64,000 bases of DNA. Origin: Diphasiastrum complanatum. Taxonomy: Eukaryota > Streptophyta > Lycopodiopsida > Lycopodiales > Lycopodiaceae. The notes beneath the pieces were generated by a model. It was not told the origin of the DNA. It did not search any database and saw nothing but the letters and a program-made list of their open reading frames with translations. Below, in pieces: positions 42,481-53,231 of the stretch (positions are counted from its first letter, which is position 1; the number at the start of each line of letters is the position of its first letter). Both the position numbers and the translations under genes were made by a program. The stretch covers positions 4,086,500 to 4,150,499 of the forward strand of contig CM055103.1 in assembly GCA_029204225.1 (NCBI GenBank), written 5' to 3'.

Positions 42481-44958
42481 AAATCCGAAGTGTTTGATTC
42501 CTTCAAGAAGTTCGTGGCATTTGCAGAGCGGCACACCTCGAAAAAGATACAGATCCTTAGATCTGACAACGGAGGTGAATACAAAAGCATAGAATTCTCA
42601 AGATTCTGCGAAGAACAGGGGATAGAACACCAGTTCACTCCTGCATACACACTAGAATACAACGGCGTGGCAGAAAGAAGAAACAGAATGCTAGTCGAAG
42701 CAACCAGATGCATGATGGCATAGGCTCGATTGCCAAGTCAATTCTGGACTGAGGCAAGAGCTGCAGCTATACACCTGCAGAACAGATCTACAACGACAAT
42801 GTTGAAAAACAAAATACCATATGAAATGTGGATAGACAAAAAGCCTGATCTGTCATACGTATGAGTGTTTCGATGTGCAGCATAGAAGCACATTCCCAAA
42901 GAAAAAAGAAACAAGCTCGATGACAAATCTGAACAAACAATCATGGTCAGCTACTCGAACGGAACACATGTATTCAGGCTCTACAACCCAAGCACGAAGA
43001 AGGTTGTTTCGAGCAGAGATGTGAAGTTCACTAAGTCCACATTCCCTGGACTGAAAGATGAAAGAGGCCATGAGATATTCACACTACTACCTATTCAAGA
43101 GGGAGATCGAGGACAAACATCAAATCAGAATGCAGAGCCGCAGACTCCAGAGCAGCAGGAAGTAGAGTATCAACCCCATGAACAAGAAACATTCGAACAA
43201 CGACGAAACAAATGTCGAAGGTCAACAAGACAAAGAAGACCTCCAGACCGCTACTCTGACAATCTTCAATGGAGCGAAGACATGCAGTTTGAATACTGCA
43301 GCTTCATAGAAGAGCCAACGACATATCAAGGAGCTATCCAGAGTCCAGAGGGAGAATTTTGGAAGCAGACAATGTCAGAAGAGATTGAGTCGATGAGGAG
43401 AAATGAGACATGGACATTAGAGCCACTACTAGAAAACAGAAAGATAGTCGACTACAAGTGGGTATACAAGAAAAAGATGAAATCAGATGGCACCATTGGC
43501 CACTACAAAGCAAGGCTTGTCACAAAGGGCTACATGTAGAGATATGGTGTTGATTATTTCGACACATATTTGTACATGGCAAAGATGACAAGCATAAGGC
43601 TACTCCTTGCATACGCCACACAATACAATCTGGAAATTCACCAGATTGACGTGAAAACAGCCTTTCTCCATGGAGATCTAGAGGAAGAAATCTCCACAAA
43701 GCAACCTGAAGGCTATGAAGACCCCGACAATAGACAATATGTCTGTCGATTGCAGAGATGCATCTATGGTCTAAAACAGGCATCACGAGCCTAGTATAAA
43801 AAGCTTGATGGTCTTCTGAAGTCTCTAGGCTTCAATCCTACTCAACATACTGCAATGTCTGTATTAAAAGAGTAGGAAAGGATTTTGTGATACTGACCAT
43901 TTTCGTGGATGATTTGCTAATGATAGGAAATTTCTTGATGCTGATCAAAGAAACGAAGAGTCAAATTTACGAAAGCTACGAAATTACAGATCTTGGAGAA
44001 GCAAGGAAATTGGAGATCAAAAGAGATCGAACAAAGAGCGAAATGCACTTGAGTCAGTTAGAATATGCTAGAAAAGTGCTAAAGTTGTACCACATGATGG
44101 ACTGCAAAGAAAAAGCCACACCAATGATAGTTGGAGCCAAGCTAATGAAGTAGGAATGCCCAAAAACGAAAGACGAAGAACATAAGATGGCAGGTATACC
44201 TTACCAAAACCTAATCGGTAGTTTGATATACTTGACAATTTGTACCAGACCCGATCTGGCTTTCTCTGTTTATGCATTAAGCCAATTCTCTTCCAATCCT
44301 GGCCTGGTGCATTGACAACTGGCCAAACGAATCCTGCAGTATCTGAAAGGTACCCAAAATGTGGGATTAACCTACAGAGCTGAAAACAAAGAAAAAGGAT
44401 TCGAGCTGCACTACTATAGTGATGCAAGTTGGGTGAGCTGCAAAGATGACAGCAAGTCCATTACTGGAGGATGTACAATAGCGGGCAGAGCTACAATCAG
44501 TTGGATATGCAAAAAGCAAACCTTGGAGGCTGAATCCTCTTGCGAAGTTGAATATATCACAGCTTCAAAGGTCGCGAATGAGGTAGTGTGACTGTAGATG
44601 ATGTTGGAGGCAATTGGGATACCACAAGAAGGGCCAAGCACGATGATGATCTCAGAGTGCCATCTATTTGTCCCAGGATCCTGTCTTCCATTCAAAGACA
44701 AAGCACATACCTTTGAAGTACCATCACATTCGAGATTTGATCCCGAAAGGAGAGCTCCAGGTCCAGTTCATAAAACTAGAAAATATGATTGCAGATCTGC
44801 TCACGAAACCGCTCGACAAGCAACTCTTTGCAAAGCAAAGAAAGGCAATTGTATTAAACGAACAAAGCTGCAGGGTTCTAGAGGGAGTGTTAGAAATGGT
44901 GAACTCCTGCAACTTTGTCGCAACACGAAAACAATTTGCGACAGTGAACGTCCCTTGA
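42481..44958 (+). pseudogene. Element F integrase, RT and RNase H (many stops)
   Basis: Integrase part: RSDNGGEY (second Asp) and GVAERRNRML (Glu), ending in a TAG at 42721. RT part: KWVYKKKMKSDGTIGHYKARL, then IHQIDVKTAFLHG, GLKQASRA followed by TAG where Trp is expected, and a catalytic FVDD (42902-42913 region) in place of YVDD. RNase H part: HYYSDASWVSCKDD and AESSCEVEY. The last block has HSKTKHIPLKYHHIRD and ADLLTKPL. At least eight stops or shifts occur, several of them TGG to TAG or TGA. Confidence 0.9.
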
Positions 44959-45689
44959 CTCGAAGCACGAACGATTCGCGAATCATTTGTGAATCGTAAA
45001 CACAGCTCCAGGACCGCAAACCGCAAAGGGGCGCAAAATGAGAAACTACGAAAGAGATGAAAAGAATGAAAGCAAATGGGAGATTATGAAACAAACGAAG
45101 AGAAATCTCTCACACTGCCAGTTGGCAACTCAATGGGCTTGGAGTCATAAACTTCACGCCCAGCTGAAACGAGTGGCAACGATGGAGACTAACTAACTAG
45201 TTGATTAGCGTTAACTAGTCTTATGATTCTACGTTTAGCTATCTTGTAAACTCCACACTGTGGAGGTACAAACGATCCTCTCTGGATCATAAAAGTATGT
45301 GAAAAAATAATCTAAATAGAGAGATCTATAAGAGACAGAGAGAGAGAGAGGTAGCGAGTAGAGCAGAAAAATACTAGAAACTATAGCTGTGCATGAAAGT
45401 TTGCCAACAAGCAGAACACAACGAAAGAGCAGAGTGTCATTCCACGGATGAGCGAGACACTGACGATCTCTCTCTAAAAACAAACTGATAATGCAGTTGT
45501 TCTATTTTTTGTGCATCTCCTTGTCTTATGCTGTTTGTCTTGATTGCTAGAATAAAATGTGTTCTGTGATGTGCAGTTGAGTGTCTAGGATCCTGTAAAA
45601 GCTTCTGTGCAAAAGAAAAGTCAAAGACACAGAATCGTTCGCGACTAAGAAGACGAAGACGAAAACGAAACAGTCTCGCTTCCGCGACA
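44888..45689 (+). repeat. 3' LTR of element F
   Basis: TGTTAGAAATGG follows a gagggag polypurine tract and the LTR ends CGCGACA. The last 300 bases match element G's LTR in inverted orientation. A GA-rich patch lies near 45340. Confidence 0.88.
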
Positions 45690-46343
45690 AGATCCATCCA
45701 CCTGCGGTCCTTCTCCACATGTTGTGGCCCACTCCTCATACTCCTCGCTATCTGTCCACGACCCTGCCTGAGACAGATCTTGTGGCCTTTCAACCTACGG
45801 ACCTGCTGAGGGCCACATCTTCTGCTTGCTAAGAGTCATTGAAAAATAGATCTTTTTGTGCACTATAAATCACTATCACAGAGGCCTTTTACAGCCCTAC
45901 TCATCGTTGGTTTGTAAGAGCAATGTAAGCTCTAAAATTCATTGCTTGAGAGGCTAAGCCAAAGGCCTATCAGTGGTTAGAAATTAAGTATTTGCTGTAG
46001 GTTTAGTATTTGTTTGGTGAGCTAAACACCCGACATTTACAAAGCTTGTTATATAGCATTATGGAAACATTGAACCCATATCTCATCTGCTAACTGCTTT
46101 GCTAGCTAATGCTTGAATACTTTGTTTATAAACGAACAATAATGCAAGGTATTCATGGTTCATAAAATTGCGCTACTTTGATTGAGCAACTACAGTGCTA
46201 TCTAAAAGCTGAACACGAATCAAACTTTGTAAACACTTGCTTCGGTTATTGTGAATTTCTAATAAGCAAGGTATAAGCCGATCGATTCTAAGAAACCCTA
46301 GCGGCCATTGCCTTACCCATATGACCATGACTGACCAGAACTG
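45690..46343. other. Non-coding stretch
   Basis: No gene is recognised between element F's LTR and the gypsy scraps. It may be the leader or LTR of the gypsy element, but no LTR pair or primer site is visible. Confidence 0.45.
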
Positions 46344-46565
46344 ATGCTACTTCCCACCACCGTGAAAGACTTGCAATATTTCTTAGGGAGAGTGAGCTGT
46401 TATAGGAAGTTTTTGAGTAACTACTCTTCCCTCATCTCTTCACTAGTGAGACTCTTGAAGGAGAACGAACCCTTTACTTGGACTAGAGAGAACCAGAAAG
46501 CCTTCAAACAATTGATTGGCTCGGTCTCTATGATCAATCAGTCCCAAGAATTTATGTTAGCTTGA
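46344..46565 (+). pseudogene. Ty3/gypsy RT C-terminal fragment
   Basis: LPTTVKDLQYFLGRVSCYRK followed by PFTWTRENQKAFKQL matches the gypsy RT thumb/connection leading to RNase H (typical LGxxxYYRRFI and FxWTxExxxAFxxLK motifs). Only about 70 codons remain. Confidence 0.85.
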
Positions 46566-46729
46566 ACTGTAATCGAGATAATCATCTTCGTCAAATCCTT
46601 ACGATATGATAAAGAATTACATGGATGTAATGTCCGAAAACCCTTGACGTTAATTTCCTCAAGAGGCAACAAAATTTGATCGGTGAGAGATGACCTGATC
46701 AACCAAAAGAGTTATCTTGCCGAATCTAT

Positions 46730-47502
46730 AAGGGTGATCATCTAATAAGAGATTGTCCCAACCTTAAATGTACTATCTATGGGAAAAAAGGCCGTACATG
46801 ACAGTTAAAGCTTCAAATGAACAAGCCAATCAACCTGGCCCTGAAAACCATAGAGTTGCTGGATACCAATTCGAATTCTCCAGCATGGCGACTCCAATGA
46901 GGGATGACCTATGTGCCTGATTGATGTTGTACCTGAAGAGGCGCAATCTGAATGTTTAGTGATGACTAGAGCGCAAAAAGCAGCTGCTCTGAACAAAGGA
47001 AAGCATGTTCCCGATAATCGATTACCAACTGTAGCTGATGAGCCTGTGATAGAGAACCAGTTGTGAAAGACGTTATTAATGATCCGGAGACCACGAAGCA
47101 TCTGGATGTCCCGATTAGGTCTGAAAAAAAGAGCTGGAGAAGGAGGGCGGCATTAGAGTCTTATGAACCATTCTAGTGGAACATTTGCGTAAGGCCAAAT
47201 TAGATATCAACTTACTCCAGTTGCTGCAAAAATCCCCAGCAGTAAAGCGAGAGCTTAGGGAGGTGTTAAAAATTCGATGGCTTGATGGGCATAAGCCTAT
47301 TGTGGTTGAAGTAGATCAAGTAACAAGCAATGGATTAGAAAAGAGCTGTCCCAAAGTCAATGCTATTGTTGACGGGTTGTTGATTGCTGATGTTATAGTC
47401 GATGTTGGAGCTGCAGTAAATGTTATGAATGCTAACTTGTGTGAGAGACTGAATTTGGATTTAGTGGATGGTGGGAACTTGACCTTGATATTGGCAGGCT
47501 GA
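46730..47502 (+). pseudogene. Ty3/gypsy gag end and aspartic protease fragment
   Basis: A damaged zinc knuckle (CRIYKGDHLIRDC, second Cys replaced by Tyr) lies at about 46734-46772. A separate 108-codon frame (47176-47502) carries the retropepsin region IVDVGAAVNVMNANLCERL. The canonical D-S/T-G is altered to DVGA, as in some plant gypsy elements (DxGAxxNVMP). This gag-protease piece lies downstream of the RT piece, the reverse of the normal order, so the region is rearranged. Confidence 0.78.
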
Positions 47503-47639
47503 AAAGAATGAGGGCAGCAGTTGAACCACTTTAGAATCCGCTAAGGATCACAAGTGCCAGGAAGGCGGCACCGCTGACCGGAGGGACAAAAGCCATAGTC
47601 TACGTTCAAAGTGCCCTTATGCGAAGTCGCTTATGGGCA

Positions 47640-47925
47640 CCTCATCCCCTGTAACACCCGCGCCAATGAGAGCTGGGGAAGTGCGTGTGGGGGCCAGAAG
47701 TGCTGCCCGGGATGCATTTTGGAGGGGGCGGGAGGGGCGTAGGCTGGGTGGCGCATCCCTCAACTGCCAAACGAACTCCTCAACTGGGTGGCGCATCCCT
47801 CAACTGCCAACTGCTGCGCTCTCCTCTTCGATGGACTGCCAAACGAACTCCTCGCTCCTCTTCACTGGACTGGTTGCTCCTCGCTCCTCTTCACTGGACT
47901 GGTTGCTATTGGGTTTAGGGAAAGC
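47640..47925. repeat. GC-rich block with short tandem repeats
   Basis: A local GC island. tgggtggcgcatccctcaac occurs twice (near 47748 and 47784). ctcctcttcactggactggt is duplicated (near 47855 and 47885). ggactgccaaacgaactcct and a close variant also repeat. Three overlapping frames are open here only because of the composition. I see no gene. Confidence 0.8.
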
Positions 47926-48214
47926 TTCATAGGTATGAGCAAACATGCATCGTGCAGGATCGTGGCAAGCATTCAAGCTTTATCTACATCCTTTCAGCTC
48001 CGTATTCTGAAGTGGGCATGTAGTTTGCAGCTTTGCTCGCCCAAGCATGCTTTTGTTTGTAGATAAAGTGCACTCAATTGTATTTCAGGCTGGTTCTTCT
48101 CATTAGTGGCAGAAATCTGTGAGGAAAATTTCTTTCATGGATGATTCTGTGGGCGCTTGATGCTGGCATACACCTTGGAGTTGCTGTAACAAGTAATTTT
48201 TCATCTTTTTAATG

Positions 48215-48970
48215 CTAAATTCCAGTGAAGTCAGCCTTTTTGTGTTCAGTTGAGTTTTTGATTGAGTACATACATGGCTTGTAGTAAAAAAATTCTAGAA
48301 TGAAGTATAATCTACTCTGATCACTGCACACTGTAGTCACCCACTTTCCATTGGGTCTTAGAGTCAGAGAGAAGTAAACTGCAGTCTGCTCCACCAAATT
48401 ATCTGATGCCAGGAACCCAAAAGGCCCCAATACTCCATTATGTGATGCACCTCCTTGATTACATTCATACTCTTTTTGTTCTGGAAGAACATCTAGTTTG
48501 TGCACATTCAGATACTAGAAGGAAACTTAAATGTCAAGCTGGAAAGAAAGCCTCTTACTGAAGGTTTTGACTCGCTCTAGAACTACAAGAGTCTTCTAAA
48601 ATTTACACAAATGAGTACCTTATGGGCAGAGCTGCATGGTTAGTTACCACCACTAAACATTCTAGAATTATCTCATAGCCTTGTGCATTTTTTAATATCT
48701 TAAAAGGTCAATATGGATTTCTGTTCCAGTGCACAGTGCCTTCAATAGCTCAAAAATCAGGCAAACAACTGCATGCTGCCTTTTAGAAAAGTTCAGTGTA
48801 CCTGAGCCCCTGAAGCTCCGTCCACTTTCACCATAGCTCCTCCATCAAGCAGTATGTCCTGCTTTACTACCTTTTCACCGCGTAAAGATTCCAACTCATG
48901 AATTGTCCATTGCAGTAGGTTTGATCTAGTTTGGTTGTCAAGGACTAAAGTTCTAGGACTTGTCTACACC
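48215..48970 (-). pseudogene. GH32 invertase (beta-fructofuranosidase) fragment, two exons
   Basis: The first exon (about 48967-48802 on the minus strand, after a TTTGGTGTAG acceptor) reads SPRTLVLDNQTRSNLLQWTI and then ends in VKVDGASGAQ before a GTACAC donor. The second (about 48518-48300) contains GGASHNGVLGPFG, then LASDNLVEQTAVYFSL and VCSDQSR. These are the linker and C-terminal beta-sandwich motifs of plant acid invertases, which split sucrose in the cell wall or vacuole. The CSDQSR form fits cell-wall types. The N-terminal catalytic propeller (NDPN, RDP and EC motifs) and the final exon are not found, and the frame runs into a stop soon after CSDQSR. It is a gene fragment, probably moved here by a transposon or left by deletion. 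Confidence 0.82.
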
Positions 48971-49230
48971 AAAAGATAGTAACAATGGGCCAGAAGGGGT
49001 GGACCGGGCCAACGTACAAACTAGTCTATAACGTACAAACTATCCATAGGAGAAATGTATAGTTCTCAAATATTGATTTACAACGCATCTGGATCTCCTA
49101 GAAAGAGAGTGGTAATTTTGTTGAAGGGTTTAGGGTACATTGTAAGATTATCCTAGTTAAAATGCAAGTGTCATTTAAGGAATAGGCGTGCTAGAATTTT
49201 TGGTTTAGGTCTTGACCATAATCTTTCTTT

Positions 49231-49251
49231 GGGGGGGGGGGGGGGGGGGGG
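49231..49251 (+). repeat. Run of 21 G
   Basis: An uninterrupted G homopolymer followed by cgagagaga. It can form G-quadruplex structures and is also a common assembly or sequencing error site; the exact length is not reliable. Confidence 0.8.
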
Positions 49252-49334
49252 CGAGAGAGACCGGGGAAATTATCTTCATGTGTGAATGCGAAAAGACCTT
49301 CAACCATGTGGGAGGGAAGATGGTTGAATAACAC

Positions 49335-49401
49335 CAAAAAAAATTGTAATAAGGCACAAAAAAAATTGTAATAAGGCACAAAAAAAATTGTAATAAGGCA
49401 C
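49335..49401. repeat. Three tandem copies of a 22-bp AT-rich unit
   Basis: The unit aaaaaaaattgtaataaggc plus ac is repeated three times with a period of 22. Confidence 0.9.
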
Positions 49402-50020
49402 CTACTCAAGCAACGAAGCAAAAATATCCATCACTAATAAGTTTGGAGAGGATCATGTATGCTTTGTGAAATACAAAAAGGCAATGACAACCTCAAGATA
49501 TGAGGTTCAACAAGACCATCGGATTGTGGCCTAATTATAAACATTCCTGCAACCGCTAGCAATCCAGACGGGCTTAAGGATATGACTTCTCATAGATCTT
49601 ACAATGACCCAATGAAATGAGAAGTTTATTTGATAGGTGACCAAATAGAAGTGTACTTCTACAACTGCAAACTTTTTAATTGGGCCATGCCTATTGGTCT
49701 ATTTGCATTTCCTATTTTTAGGTCATTATTGACTTGGTCAAATCTGCAAGGCATTTATAATCCTTGCAAACTTTTTGTGGTATAGGGTTGTCAATGCTCG
49801 GTCATATCATTACATGAACTTAATCAACAACATTGTGTAAATGGTTTTGGACATCCATAAACATTTAACATCACAATTTGATTCAAATTGTGATTTTCTT
49901 TAGGCACCAAGCATATCGCTATCTAAGCATATGGAAAAAAAAAAAGGCCAAATCCATTTAGGAGTGGTGAATGAAAGTGAAACCAAGGTCCACATGGGGT
50001 TTAGGGTGCTTTGAAGCTCA

Positions 50021-50023
<3 letters not shown>
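49402..50023. other. Non-coding stretch
   Basis: No conserved ORF, RNA gene or repeat pairing noticed. Confidence 0.45.

Positions 50024-50116
<93 letters not shown>
50024..50116. repeat. (CT)n microsatellite, about 93 bases
   Basis: Pure CT repeat ending in a short C run. Confidence 0.97.
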
Positions 50117-50119
<3 letters not shown>

Positions 50120-50220
50120 CCCTTTATAGTGCCATTCATGTGTCTAAAACCAGAGAATTTACCAAATTTTAAACGTCTATTCGTACCAATGAAAATCAAA
50201 GCAATGCTACAAGTGAGTCA

Positions 50221-51110
50221 GTGGTAGCATTTGGAGATAAGGAGTTGCACAACTATCTTGCTCAACCAAGTAAAATACAATCCTATACTATTTTCGTCGA
50301 GGCCTTTAACCAACATATCGCCACTCTGGAGGAAAAATTAAAGGTAGCTGCTCAATCCACACCTTCTGTCCATGTAGAGCATGCCAAGTTTCATGACTTT
50401 GAGCTTCACTATGATGGATTAGATGGTGGCGATGGGGCAGGATTTCAGCACACAAACAAATCAAGGCTCGTCGTTTCAAGGACAACCAAAAGTGCAAGTA
50501 GCTCAACCACCAACCAATCCTTAGGACACTGGTGGTACTTCCTCTGAACACCATTTCACTTCTTCTGCTTCTAACCCCATCGACACGACTAACTTTCTTT
50601 TCATTCCACGCCACTTCTCTCCATAATCCCAACACACATTGCTGCATCTAACCCTTCACCTCCTCTATCCCCTGAACCCGATCCACAGACTAAACTAGCC
50701 TTAGCTGCTGAAGCACCAACAATAAGACACCGGATCTCTTTAAATGCACCTAGCAAGGAGCAGCTCATCTCCCAGGAGTTTGCCAAAATCCAATTGCCAT
50801 AGATATCAACAAGCCCTTGCAGACTGAAAATGATCATATCAACGTTGCATGACTTTATTACCGAGCAGCCCTCACTTCGGCGCTTCATGTTGACATGATC
50901 GAGCTTTGGAAAATCCATGGATTCCTGTGCAAGGCATGTTCCATTATTACAAACAACTGCCCTTCCTTAATAAATTACGCTGGCAAAGGGCATCGGCAAC
51001 AAGATGTACCAATCTCGACAACAACAGTCTCATCTCCAGGAAGCTCAAAAGATCCAGGATGAAAAAGCTTCGATTGGTGTGGGACCACCAATCCAATAAG
51101 GAGGGGATAA
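50221..51110 (+). other. Decayed internal region of an LTR element
   Basis: Short plus-strand frames (50221-50547 and 50906-51136) have protein-like composition, for example DKELHNYLAQPSKIQSYTIF and a Gln-rich coiled-coil-like segment (QQQSHLQEAQKIQDEKA) in another frame near 51030. I recognise no domain. The stretch ends in a purine-rich aaggaggggataa, then an LTR-like TGTTAGC start, which identifies it as the tail of a retrotransposon. Confidence 0.5.
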
Positions 51111-51701
51111 TGTTAGCAACTGTGCAAACACAGTGAAAAATATAAAAAGAAATAAAATTCCGTGGCATGTGTATTGTAAGCCCATGTAAGAGTATTTGTC
51201 AATAAACTTCCACTATGGCATGTGTTTTGTAAGTACACGGGTAGAAGCTTAAAAATAATAAAATAACTTAAACTTAGACTTAAGAAACTTAAGCGTAGAA
51301 AGATTCTAAGCTATCTTAAATCATCTTAAGTCCCAAGTTAGAAACTCCTAAAGTTCTAAGTTCGAAGCTAGAAGTTTTTAGAAGCCTTAGAATGGCTAGT
51401 TTAGAACTAATCCCATAAGTTAGTGGATGTTTATGGAAGGTCCTCCTTGCTATAAGAGGAGAGGTATTTCTCATGTATAGAACACTTTGAGATTATGGCA
51501 AATTGCTTTCTGATAATATCTTGTGATTTCATTGTGTTCTCTTTGGAAAGGTGCATAGCTTGAGGGAAGGTGCTCGGGCCTCCTCTTGCCTCCTTTTCAT
51601 CGGCTTTAGAAAGAAGGTGGGGACGACCGGTCTAGTTTACACAATCTTTCAATTTTCTAATAATGTACTTTAAACCGCATTGTGTTTCGGTCTGCATAAC
51701 A
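51111..51701 (+). repeat. Probable 3' LTR
   Basis: Begins TGTTAGCAACTG after the polypurine-like aaggagggga. It has a TATA-like TATAAGAGGAGAGG at 51451 and a CA-type end (CTGCATAACA) at about 51701. An internal near-repeat (tggcatgtgt(a/t)ttgtaag) occurs near 51163 and 51217. There is no second copy in the window, so the end point is tentative. Confidence 0.6.
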
Positions 51702-52325
51702 TATGTCTAAGCAATATCATGAGTTCTAAGATGATGTGTAGTACTCAATGAGAATGCTTATGCAAAATTAATGCTTATTTAGCTCGATCCAATTAAGGCC
51801 CTGCTACTTTGCATGTTACATTCATAAAGGCATTTGTTTCACACTGAGAATTAGTCCTTGTTTAAAACCCAAACTTGACATGAGCAACTAAGGAACTAAG
51901 GAACTTCATATGCAATTATTGGCAATGTTTATTATGGCCATTTGTGCCAAACCCGTGAAGAACTACCTGAAACTATGAGCGATCTTTTTGGGCTATTGAC
52001 TTGGCCTTTATTCTAAAAACATTATCTTTCCTTCAAGGCATTGAATGAAGGCCCTCTATTGTTCACACCACCACTCTTTTCAAATGCATCAAAGAATCAT
52101 TTGAAGGGCATGGTTTTTTTAAGGGCACATTCAAAGGAGCGTATGCTTTCAAGAGGGCTTTGTTCCTTATCCTTGCTCAAATGGTTAGGGCTAAAGTGGA
52201 GACATGCAGCAAAACGAAATAAAAAATAGCAGTTACTATTTACACATCCAATGCAAGCAAAACTGTTTTCTTGCTCCCCAATGGCAGTTTATAGGGGCAG
52301 TTAAGGCTGATTTGAATCATGTTTT
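51702..52325. other. Non-coding stretch
   Basis: No gene or repeat pairing recognised. Confidence 0.45.
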
Positions 52326-52970
52326 TTGAGTGGTTTGTGTGTATGTCATTCAATTGATAATGTAAGTGGGCTTAATCGATCGAATCCAGAAGCCTGTTCA
52401 CCTTCTGTAGACATCAAGGAGCACATGTCCCCTGCCTTCTTCTCTTTTACTGCTCGGTCACACCATCTTATGTGTGCAAGTATCAGTAGCTCCACTTTTC
52501 CAACATATAAAGAGATTTTGGGTGTTGAACCCACCTTTACAGCTCCTCCACGAAACAAACAAAGAAAACCAAAACCAGAGTATGATGTTGCACAAAAATG
52601 GAAAAAAATGCAGATGAAAATGTGTCTACAAACCATGTACCTTGGGAGAGAGGGAATTTGTTTCAAGTCTAAAATGTCTCTACTCATTCCACATGTAGAA
52701 CAATGGCACGAGTTGTTTTGCAATTGTCATGTCGACATGGTGACTGGAAAACGGAATCATTTAACTCAAACCACTGAAGCAATAAACTCACATTGGGTCA
52801 TCGGTCTTAGGAAATATGGAATTGCAGATTCATTTATCAAGGCCAGCTACATTTGCCATGGTGTGATTGCAAATCCAGTTGGCCGTGAGCATGTTCCGTT
52901 CACACATCAATGCTTTCTACTTGTGGAAGAAATTCAAGAAAAGATAGAAGAAATAATTGTTGGGCATTGA
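52326..52970 (+). CDS. Unknown Cys/His-rich ORF, 214 codons
   Basis: Uninterrupted frame with normal amino-acid mix. The C-terminal two thirds look like a folded domain: IPHVEQWHELFCNCHVD, GKRNHLTQTTEAINSHW, GLRKYGIADSFIKASYICHG, then a charged helix (VEEIQEKIEEIIVGH). Clustered Cys and His (C-x-C-H and later C-H) could bind a metal. A decayed relative of this domain lies inverted at 38760-38960, so the family is dispersed. I do not recognise it. Its neighbour (53022-53231) resembles the zinc-binding region of FAR1/MULE transposases, which makes a transposase-derived gene the best guess. A frameshift or intron would have to join the two. Confidence 0.5.
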   Translation: MSGLCVCHSIDNVSGLNRSNPEACSPSVDIKEHMSPAFFSFTARSHHLMCASISSSTFPTYKEILGVEPTFTAPPRNKQRKPKPEYDVAQKWKKMQMKMCLQTMYLGREGICFKSKMSLLIPHVEQWHELFCNCHVDMVTGKRNHLTQTTEAINSHWVIGLRKYGIADSFIKASYICHGVIANPVGREHVPFTHQCFLLVEEIQEKIEEIIVGH

Positions 52971-53021
52971 GTGATGCTAGTTTGTATACGGTCTTCGTTT
53001 CTTTGAAAGAGTAGATGTCAT

Positions 53022-53231
53022 TTGAAGGAATACATCTGCCACAGAGGAAAGAGAAGACCGACCACACAAGTTTCACACATTCTACTGCATAGAAGTTGTA
53101 GAGTGGGATGTCCTTTTCGAGTAAGAGTTACTATCTCAGTAAATACAGAAGACATGGCACGTATCCAAATGTATGTTGTGCATGAGTACTGTCATGCCCA
53201 TGACTGGTCTCGGGCAGCGTGTCCACGCTAG
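53022..53231 (+). pseudogene. FAR1/WRKY-GCM1-like zinc-binding fragment
   Basis: Contains YICHRGKRRPTT, CRVGCPFRVRVTISV and YVVHEYCHAHDW. The CHR...GCPFRVR...H-x-H pattern is seen in FAR1-type DNA-binding domains of Mutator-like transposases. It is only about 70 codons and ends at a stop. It starts 50 bases after the unknown ORF, separated by stops, so a common origin is likely but not shown. Confidence 0.5.

Larger units (their letters stand above)
42471..45689 (+). mobile_element. Ty1/copia fragment F (integrase to 3' LTR)
   Basis: Starts within the integrase core and runs through RT, RNase H, a polypurine tract and a full 802-base LTR (44888-45689). Gag, protease and 5' LTR are absent; the same family's gag and protease are found inverted at 36290-37840 (G). 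Multiple stops mark it as inactive. Confidence 0.9.

Noticed and set aside
47633-48066. Three overlapping frames rich in Trp, Ala and Ser
   Set aside because: They arise from a GC-rich repeat block; all three frames are open for the same reason.
49900-50199. Arg/Glu repeat open frame
   Set aside because: Translation of the CT microsatellite.
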